Assembly: GCA_029782025.1 (NCBI GenBank)
Contig: JAKOVR010000211.1
Coordinates: forward strand, 18,025 to 82,024
DNA length: 64,000 nucleotides
Source of the DNA: Actinomycetes bacterium
GTDB taxonomy: Bacteria > Actinomycetota > Acidimicrobiia > Acidimicrobiales > Acidimicrobilacustridaceae
Direction of reading: 5' to 3'
The position numbers and the translations under genes were made by a program. Shown here in pieces: positions 58,529-64,000 of the stretch. How positions within the stretch are numbered: the first letter of the stretch is position 1; every line of letters begins with the position of its first letter. A model generated the notes under the pieces. The model was given only the letters and a program-made list of their open reading frames with translations, searched no databases and was not told where the DNA came from.

Positions 58529-59782
58529 TCACGGGGGTGCGGGGCCGGCTCGGGGTGGGGGTGGGTGGGTGCCGTGGTGTTGGGAGTGGCGTTGGGTGCC
58601 GGTGGGGCTGGTGAAGATGAATCGGCCGTTGCCGGTGGGGGTGAGGGTCCAGCCGGGGGCGTGGGCGACGCGGCGGTGGTGGTGGCGGCAGAGGAGGGCC
58701 ATGTTGTTCTGGTCGGTGGTGCCGCCGTGTTCCCAGTGTTCGATGTGATGGGCGTCGCACCAGGAGGGTGGCGCGGTGCAGCCGGGGAAGATGCACCCGC
58801 CGTCGCGCACGGCGAGGGCGAGGCGGAGCGCGGTGGTGGCGTAGCGCTGGGTGCGACCGAGGGCGAGGGGGACGCCGTTGGGGTCGAGGGTCATCTTGGC
58901 CCACCCGGCGTCGCACGCGAGGAGTGATGCGGTGCGCTGGTCGACGAGCGCCCGGTCGAGGGTGAGGACCGTCAGGTCTTCTTCGTTGATGAGGAGGATG
59001 GCTTCGCTGCGGGGTTGTTCGTTGTGGTGGCCGTCGCCGGGGGTGTGGGCGGCGCCGTGGCGGACCAGGTCGACCAGCGCCTCGGCCATGAGGGCGGAGC
59101 GGCTGGGGATCGGGAGGTCGGGGAACTCGACGTTGTCGCGGGCGTGCACCCGGAAGAGCTGGTCAGCGCGTTTGTTGATCAGGGTGGAGAAGGTGATGGC
59201 GTGGTCGCCGGTGAGGGTGCCGCGGATCTGGACGACCCCGTCGAGGAGCGGATCGACCGACAACCGGTTCCGGTCGGAGTCTCTGGCGGGGTCGTGGCCG
59301 CCGTCCTGGTCCAACAGGTCGGCGGCGCCGTGGACGTCGCGGCGCCACACGTCGAACACCGTGCCCTCTGCGGCGTCGACGAGCTGGGGGACGATCGAAG
59401 CGAACTCCTCGGCGATCCGCGGGTTCGCCGCGGCCGCTAACACCGCAGCGTGGTGGTCGCTGATGCGGCCGTCGATCATGGCGTCGGCGACGCCGGGGAG
59501 GCAACGGCGGAGCTTGACCGCGGTGCGGACCTTCCCCCGGGCGATCTTGGGAGGCAGGTGGGCTTCACGGGCGAGCCAGGTGCCGGTGGCCAGAGCGTGT
59601 TCGATCTCGGTGGTACCCCGAAGTTCGAGCTCGGCCAGCAGCGCCGCTTCGGCCGCGGCCAGCGCGGTCTGGGCGGCTTCGAGGGCGAGGACCCCGGTCT
59701 GGAGTTGGGCGTCGGTGCACAGGGCGGGATCGACGCCGGCGGCTTTGCGGCACCGCTCGAGAAGATCCACCAGATCGTCCAT
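58529..59782 (-). CDS. DUF222/13E12-type HNH endonuclease
   Basis: The 417-residue protein has an N-terminal DUF222 helical region (LEAAQTALAAAEAALLAELELRG) and a C-terminal HNH nuclease with CIFPGCTAPPSWCDAHHIEHWEHGGTTDQNNMALLCRHHH. This layout defines the 13E12 repeat family, multicopy in many actinobacterial genomes and often regarded as selfish or mobile-associated. No terminal repeats were seen here. ATG 59782 is chosen over TTG 59812 because a minus TATCCT -10 lies 7 nt before it. It interrupts the men gene group between the AAA ATPase and menH. Confidence 0.85.
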   Translation of the reverse strand: MDDLVDLLERCRKAAGVDPALCTDAQLQTGVLALEAAQTALAAAEAALLAELELRGTTEIEHALATGTWLAREAHLPPKIARGKVRTAVKLRRCLPGVADAMIDGRISDHHAAVLAAAANPRIAEEFASIVPQLVDAAEGTVFDVWRRDVHGAADLLDQDGGHDPARDSDRNRLSVDPLLDGVVQIRGTLTGDHAITFSTLINKRADQLFRVHARDNVEFPDLPIPSRSALMAEALVDLVRHGAAHTPGDGHHNEQPRSEAILLINEEDLTVLTLDRALVDQRTASLLACDAGWAKMTLDPNGVPLALGRTQRYATTALRLALAVRDGGCIFPGCTAPPSWCDAHHIEHWEHGGTTDQNNMALLCRHHHRRVAHAPGWTLTPTGNGRFIFTSPTGTQRHSQHHGTHPPPPRAGPAPP

Positions 59783-59789
59783 ACCCCAC

Positions 59790-59795
59790 AGGATA
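59790..59795 (-). promoter_or_regulatory. -10 element (minus TATCCT), leaderless
   Basis: On the minus strand TATCCT ends 7 nt before the ATG of the DUF222-HNH gene, which decides its start. Confidence 0.5.
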
Positions 59796-59838
59796 CGAAC
59801 CCCCTGTGACAACTAAGCGCGTGCGTACATCTGATCGG

Positions 59839-60612
59839 TCAAAGATCGGTGCGGGACTCCAACCACGACCGCACCTCGGCGACGAAGGCGGCCGGCTGCT
59901 CGAGGTGGACGGAGTGGCCGGCCCCGGCGACGATCCGGTGCTCGATGCGCCCGGGCGGCGCGGAGGCGGCCATGGCGGCGGCGATGGCCGTGAACTTGGT
60001 GTCGCCCGCGCCGGTGATGGCGAGGGTCGGGACCGCGAGGTGGGGGAGGCGGGGCCACAGGTCGGGCTGGGCCCCGGTGCCGGCCCGGCGCAGGCTCGAG
60101 GCCAGGCCGGCGGCGGTGTTGGTGGCCCGCTCGGCCGTGAAGCGGGTGCCGTCGTCGAGCCCAGCGAAGAGGGGGAGGGCGAGCCACTCGTCGAGGAAGG
60201 CCGGCACCCCGATCGCCTCGATGCGGTCGGCCAGCGCGTCGTCGGCGGCGCGGCGGGCGGCCCGCTCGGCCGGGTTGGCGAGGCCGGGACTGGCGCCGAT
60301 CAGCACCAGGCCGGTGACGAGGTCGGGCTGGTCGAGGGCCAGCGCCAGGCACAGCCGGCCGCCCATCGAGTAGCCGACGTAGGTGGCCGGGCCGCCGACC
60401 CGGCCCAGCAGGGCGGCCGCCTCCTCGAACGGCACGTCGACCGCGGCCGAGCCGCCGTGCCCCGGGGCATCGACCACCACCACCTCGTGGTCGGCGGCCA
60501 GCGCCTCGACGGCGGGTCCCCAGCACCGTCGGGTCTGGGCGAAGCCGTGGACGAGCACGAGGCGGGGACGACCGGCCGGCCCTACGGTGTCGGAGGCGAG
60601 AGGGCTGGCCAT
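59839..60612 (-). CDS. menH: SHCHC synthase-like alpha/beta hydrolase
   Basis: The 257-residue alpha/beta hydrolase has LVHGFAQTRRCW (oxyanion), the nucleophile elbow VGYSMGGRLCLALA, GAGDTKFTAIA with the acid residue and AGHSVHLEQP with the His. GYSMGGR and GxGDxKF are typical of MenH, which removes pyruvate from SEPHCHC. Its context, with menD 2.7 kb away and menE/B/A at 54-57 kb, supports this. A minus TAGGGT -10 lies 7 nt before the ATG. Confidence 0.85.
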   Translation of the reverse strand: MASPLASDTVGPAGRPRLVLVHGFAQTRRCWGPAVEALAADHEVVVVDAPGHGGSAAVDVPFEEAAALLGRVGGPATYVGYSMGGRLCLALALDQPDLVTGLVLIGASPGLANPAERAARRAADDALADRIEAIGVPAFLDEWLALPLFAGLDDGTRFTAERATNTAAGLASSLRRAGTGAQPDLWPRLPHLAVPTLAITGAGDTKFTAIAAAMAASAPPGRIEHRIVAGAGHSVHLEQPAAFVAEVRSWLESRTDL

Positions 60613-60619
60613 GGGGCCG

Positions 60620-60625
60620 ACCCTA
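60620..60625 (-). promoter_or_regulatory. -10 element (minus TAGGGT), leaderless
   Basis: On the minus strand TAGGGT ends 7 nt before the menH ATG. Confidence 0.5.
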
Positions 60626-60694
60626 TTCGCCGATGCCCGCGCCGTCGCCGCTCCGCGTCACAGGACGGCGGGCCGGTGCCTCTTCCATTCGACG

Positions 60695-61222
60695 ATGTCC
60701 GAACCAGACGATTCCCGGGTGCGGCGTGCGGCTGCCTTCGACGCGCTGTACCGCGCCGAGTTCGCTCGGCTCGCCGGAGCGTTGCGCCTGCACACCGGGA
60801 ACCGTCATCTCGCCGAGGAGGTGGCCCAGGAGGTGTTCGAGCGTGCATGGATGCGATGGGGGCGGCTGGAGCTCCTCGACCGGCCCGAAGGATGGCTCTA
60901 CACCACCGGCTTCCGGTTGGCCCGGCGACGCCTCGGGCGCCGCCACGTGCGGGCCGAGGTCTCGCTGGAGGAAGGGGACCGCGTCGGGGGCAACGACCCG
61001 GCCGGGCCGGCTGTCGACCGGGTAGCCATCGAACGGGCCCTGCTCACCCTGCCGGACCGGCAGCGCCAGGCCGTGATCCTCCGCCAGGTCCTCGGGTTCG
61101 ACCCCGCGGCGGGGGCCGGGATGCTCGGCTGCTCGCCCGAGGCGTTCCGTCAGCTGTGCCACCGGGGCCTGGCCGCGCTGCGGGCCGGAGGCGGCCTGGC
61201 CGTGGAGGTGGGGGAGGGATGA
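60695..61222 (+). CDS. ECF-type RNA polymerase sigma factor
   Basis: The 175-residue protein has a sigma region 2 (RAEFARLAGALRLHTGNRHLAEEVAQEVFERAW) and region 4 (LTLPDRQRQAVILRQVLGF, then GCSPEAFRQLCHRGLAAL). Region 3 is absent, giving the ECF plan. It is immediately followed, with a 4-bp overlap, by a membrane-anchored protein of 704 residues that could control it, although that protein lacks a zinc anti-sigma motif. No matching -35/-10 pair for autoregulation was recognised. Confidence 0.88.
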   Translation: MSEPDDSRVRRAAAFDALYRAEFARLAGALRLHTGNRHLAEEVAQEVFERAWMRWGRLELLDRPEGWLYTTGFRLARRRLGRRHVRAEVSLEEGDRVGGNDPAGPAVDRVAIERALLTLPDRQRQAVILRQVLGFDPAAGAGMLGCSPEAFRQLCHRGLAALRAGGGLAVEVGEG

Positions 61223-63333
61223 CCGGCGACCTCTCGTTCCTCCTCGAGCCGCCCGATGCCCCCGGCTCGACCGGCTCCCCCGAGGGGGCCGCGGCCGCTC
61301 GCCGGGCCGGCGACCGCCGCCGCCGGCGGCGGACCTTGGCCGGCTCGGCGTTGGCCGTGGCGCTCGCCGTCGCCGTGGTCGCCGTGGGCGTGCTGCGGCC
61401 CGCTGGCACCGAGGTCGGGACGGCGGCGACGACGGCAGGGACCGACGTTGGTTCGGTGCGGGGGACCGCCGCCGAACTCCTCTCGCCAGCGGTGCCGGCA
61501 GGATGGCGGACGTTCGACTACGGCGACGCCCGCCTGTCGGTGCCGCCGGACTGGGTGGCGCTCACCAACGGTGGGGGCATCGACGGGTGCGAGAACACCA
61601 AGCCTCTCCTCCTGCTCGGGGCGACCGTCCTGGGTGCCCCGTCGCAGCGTTCCGAGTGTCCGCAGGAACCGGATCGCGGTGCGCCGATGATCGGGCTGCA
61701 GCGGGCCAACGGCTGCGACGGTTGTGAGCGACGGACGGTGGCGGGGTTCGTCGCCGGCTTCCGGGGTGCGCTGCCGTGCCAGTCGTGCCGCGAGAGCTGG
61801 GTGGTCGACGAGCTCGGCGTCGAGTTGGTGATCGGCCACCTCGATGCAGCCGAACGGGACAAGATCCTGGCCACGCTGACCTGGTCGGCGAAGGTCCGAG
61901 TGCTCCACGACGGACCGCGGGCCGACACCACCGGTTGGCGGGAGGTGAGCGACGGCCCGATCTTCGCCCTGGTTCCTCCGGACTGGCCGGTCGTTCCCCT
62001 GGACGAGCGGAGCCGGCGCGCCGATCCGGGCACGTGCGATCGCTGGTTCACTTCCCCCGAGGTCGTCGTCGGGCACAGCGCCACCAAGGTGGCCTGCGCA
62101 TCGAACGCCATCGATCCCGAGCCGGTCGACCGGTGGGCACCGGGCCTCTGGCTGGCGGCCGACAGCTGGGACGACGGCTCAGGTCCGAGCATCGGATTCG
62201 GGGCCTCCCCCCAGGTCGCCATCGCGGGCATGTGGTGGGACCTGGACAGCGGGGGAGCCGCCCCGGTGGCCGCGCTCTCGGTTCGCGTGCTCGACGCCCA
62301 GGGACGGTCCCACGTGGTGCGCGCGGTCATCGGTCTCGGAGGCGACCCCGTCGTGGCTCGGACCATCGTCCGGTCGCTCCGGGACGGGACGGCGGCCTGG
62401 CGTGCGACCGGCACGACCACGCCACCCGGTGGCGGCGTTGCCGTCGGTGGGCCCGTCGATCCCGTCGGCTGGACACGGGTGCGCGTGGCCACGATGGAGT
62501 TGGCCCTGCCGCCGGACTACCGGGTCACCGACAACCCCTGCGACAACGGCCCCGGCCCGGTGCTGTCGATCGAGGGGCTCCCTGACATGCTCTGCCCGTA
62601 CGGGCCACAGCAGTCGCCGGCTCCGGATCCGGCCCGGGCCGCCATGCGGGTCTCGGTCGGTCGGGGCGACGCCGTGGCGTGCCCGGGCTCCGGTTGTGGG
62701 ACGTCCGGTGCCCTCTCCGCCGTGCCCCGCTCCGGGTGTGCAGGTTGCTTCGATGTCCCCGCTCTGGGCGTCGTCCTGCGCTTCGACGGCGTCCCGCCCG
62801 ACGACCGCGACGCGATCATCGCGTCCATCCGTCCCAGCCCGATCGCCCTGGCGCTCACCGACGGCCCGGTGCGCGACGAGGGCGGTTGGCGGGGAGTCAC
62901 CGACGGGGTCGTCGCGGCCCGCGTCCCCGACTCGTGGCCGGTGGTGGACCTGACGAGCGGCACCACCCCCGTTCCATCGGCCTGCTTCTGGCGGCACGCC
63001 GCCTCGACCGTGCTGCTGCACGGGCCGGACCAGACGACCGGAACGTCCCCCGGATGGAAGTGCGGTACGCCCGGGGGACCCCCGGCCGAGGCGACCGACG
63101 GGCTCTGGTTGGCCCGGAAGGCGGACGTGACGCTCCAGACCGAGACCGTCCGGCGTGACGCCACCATCGGAGGACGGACGGTGCGAGTGGAGGTGCCCCT
63201 GTCGCTGGTCCCGTACATGGTGGTCCAGGTCGGCAACGGGGTGGTGACGGCACCGACCGTGGCGGTGGTGTGGGTGGGCGACGATCCCACCATCGCCCGC
63301 ACCATCGTCCACTCCCTCGACGTCGCCCCCTGA
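61219..63333 (+). CDS. Membrane-anchored four-module protein paired with an ECF sigma factor
   Basis: The 704-residue protein has a short cytoplasmic N-terminus, an Arg block and one membrane helix (about residues 42-62), then a large outer region of four related modules in an A-B-A'-B' order. Modules start with a Trp-containing strand and a VP(P/D)xWPV-like turn: SVPPDWVAL, LVPPDWPVV, ALPPDYRVT and RVPDSWPVV. Pairs A and A' have several Cys (GCDGCERR, CQSCRESW, SGCAGCFDV), while B and B' end in DPxxARTIVxSL. The fold is unknown to me. It is coupled to the sigma gene and could be its sensor or anti-sigma partner, but no known anti-sigma domain is visible. Confidence 0.7.
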   Translation: MTGDLSFLLEPPDAPGSTGSPEGAAAARRAGDRRRRRRTLAGSALAVALAVAVVAVGVLRPAGTEVGTAATTAGTDVGSVRGTAAELLSPAVPAGWRTFDYGDARLSVPPDWVALTNGGGIDGCENTKPLLLLGATVLGAPSQRSECPQEPDRGAPMIGLQRANGCDGCERRTVAGFVAGFRGALPCQSCRESWVVDELGVELVIGHLDAAERDKILATLTWSAKVRVLHDGPRADTTGWREVSDGPIFALVPPDWPVVPLDERSRRADPGTCDRWFTSPEVVVGHSATKVACASNAIDPEPVDRWAPGLWLAADSWDDGSGPSIGFGASPQVAIAGMWWDLDSGGAAPVAALSVRVLDAQGRSHVVRAVIGLGGDPVVARTIVRSLRDGTAAWRATGTTTPPGGGVAVGGPVDPVGWTRVRVATMELALPPDYRVTDNPCDNGPGPVLSIEGLPDMLCPYGPQQSPAPDPARAAMRVSVGRGDAVACPGSGCGTSGALSAVPRSGCAGCFDVPALGVVLRFDGVPPDDRDAIIASIRPSPIALALTDGPVRDEGGWRGVTDGVVAARVPDSWPVVDLTSGTTPVPSACFWRHAASTVLLHGPDQTTGTSPGWKCGTPGGPPAEATDGLWLARKADVTLQTETVRRDATIGGRTVRVEVPLSLVPYMVVQVGNGVVTAPTVAVVWVGDDPTIARTIVHSLDVAP

Positions 63334-63346
63334 TCGGGGGTCGACC

Positions 63347-63352
63347 TAGGCT
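63347..63352 (+). promoter_or_regulatory. -10 element TAGGCT, leaderless
   Basis: TAGGCT ends 6 nt before the GTG at 63359 of menD. Confidence 0.5.
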
Positions 63353-63358
63353 CGGGCG

Positions 63359-64000
63359 GTGACCGGGATCGCCGAGGCCAACGCCACGTTCTGCGCCACC
63401 CTGGTCGACGAGTGGGTCCGGTGGGGGGTCACCGAGGCCGTCGTGTGTCCCGGGTCGCGGTCCACGCCACTGGCCCTCGCCCTCGTCTCGGCCGAGGCCG
63501 AGGGGCGCCTCCGCGTGCACGTGCACCACGACGAGCGCTCGGGCGCCTTCCTCGCCCTCGGTCTGGCCCTGGCCACGGGGCGGCCCACGCCGGTGATCAC
63601 CACCAGCGGCACCGCGGCGGTGAACCTGCACCCGGCCGTGGTCGAGGCCCACCACGCCAAGGTGCCGCTCCTCGCGGTCACCGCCGACCGACCGCCCGAG
63701 CTCCAGGACGTGGGCGCCCCCCAGACGATCGACCAGACCCACCTCTACGGCGGTGCGGTGCGGTGGTTCGCCGAACCCGGCCCGCCCGACGCCGGCGATC
63801 CGTCGACCTGGCGCGCCCTCGCCGCCCGGGCGCTGGCCGAGGCCGCCGGCGCCACCGGCCACGGCGCCCCCGGTCCGGTCCACCTGAACCTCGCCTTCCG
63901 GGAGCCCCTCGCCGGCGACCCCGGCCCGCTCCCGCCCGCTCGGACCGCCGACCGCCCGTGGGTGCGAAATGTTAGCGAAAGCGAACAAATAGCCCCCACC
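63359..64000 (+). CDS. menD: SEPHCHC synthase, 5' part
   Basis: The window ends inside this gene; 214 residues are visible. EANATFCATLVDEWVRWGVTEAVVCPGSRSTPLALAL and HHDERSGAFLALGLALATGRP are the start of MenD, including the thiamine-diphosphate Glu region. TTSGTAAVNLHPAVVEAHHAKVPLLAVTADRPPELQDVGAPQTIDQ and VHLNLAFREPL follow. MenD condenses isochorismate with 2-oxoglutarate. The GTG has a TAGGCT -10 6 nt upstream. The last ~30 bases are markedly more AT-rich but stay in frame (WVRNVSESEQIAPT). Confidence 0.93.
   Translation, partial: MTGIAEANATFCATLVDEWVRWGVTEAVVCPGSRSTPLALALVSAEAEGRLRVHVHHDERSGAFLALGLALATGRPTPVITTSGTAAVNLHPAVVEAHHAKVPLLAVTADRPPELQDVGAPQTIDQTHLYGGAVRWFAEPGPPDAGDPSTWRALAARALAEAAGATGHGAPGPVHLNLAFREPLAGDPGPLPPARTADRPWVRNVSESEQIAPT

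Noticed and set aside
63960..63990. AT-rich patch at the window end as an assembly junction or foreign DNA
   Set aside because: The menD frame stays open through it and the residues are plausible, so there is too little sequence to claim more.

Overview
The window is a gene-dense, very GC-rich chromosomal segment with many GTG starts and 1-4 bp gene overlaps. It encodes an actinobacterial division cluster (mraZ to divIVA, with sepF and yggT), a Ppm1-type mannosyltransferase fragment, a Bpa/PafE proteasome activator, a DUF222-HNH (13E12-type) protein and a nearly complete classical menaquinone pathway. This points to Actinomycetota. The style of the lipoproteins (Thr/Ala/Pro-rich linkers) and the gene order suggest class Acidimicrobiia, but that is inference. 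No rRNA, tRNA, CRISPR array, insertion sequence or prophage was seen.

Layout. 1-4643: a glycosyltransferase end, a cupredoxin lipoprotein, a beta-helix lipoprotein, a Nudix hydrolase, dinB and a DUF3040 protein. 4653-9360 (minus): a moxR / DUF58 / transglutaminase operon. 9450-12939: a ROK sugar kinase, a small conserved ORF, an HNH nuclease, menC and a lipoate-ligase-like protein. 12958-31889: the division and cell-wall cluster mraZ, rsmH, ftsL, ftsI, murE, mraY, murD, ftsW, murG, murC, murB, ftsQ, ftsZ, pgeF, yggS, sepF, yggT, divIVA. murF is not between murE and mraY. 31896-39226: ileS (minus), a YggU protein, a DksA-like protein with a Lys/Ala tail, lspA, an RluA-type pseudouridine synthase, an Rrf2 regulator and a phosphatase-superfamily enzyme. 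39254-45629: bpa, a small membrane protein, dnaE, an SGNH lipoprotein, an unknown protein and a nitroreductase. 45637-53905: a YyaL-type thioredoxin protein, a lipoprotein, a phosphotransferase / beta-barrel protein / SDR group, a CHASE-PAS-GGDEF protein and a lone Flp pilin. 54020-64000: menE, menB, menA, a AAA ATPase, a DUF222-HNH gene, menH, an ECF sigma factor with a four-module membrane protein, and the start of menD.

The most striking signals are regulatory. (i) Upstream of mraZ there is a long array of TGG boxes on a 10-bp period, in two blocks that flank and cover a promoter; this looks like an expanded MraZ operator. (ii) Two abutting hairpins lie in the rsmH leader, where the actinobacterial mraW RNA motif is expected. 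(iii) DnaA-box-like sites, one matching TTGTCCACA perfectly, lie in the dnaE leader. (iv) At sixteen or more genes a TAnnnT -10 element sits 6-9 nt before the start codon, which predicts leaderless mRNAs. At several of these the T-A-G of the -10 is also the stop codon of an adjacent gene.

Cell-wall synthesis (mur/mraY/murG), septum assembly (ftsL/I/W/Q/Z, sepF), polar growth (divIVA) and lipoprotein maturation (lspA) form one envelope programme. menC at 11-12 kb plus menE/B/A/H/D at 54-64 kb supply menaquinone for respiration. No menF-type isochorismate synthase is in the window.
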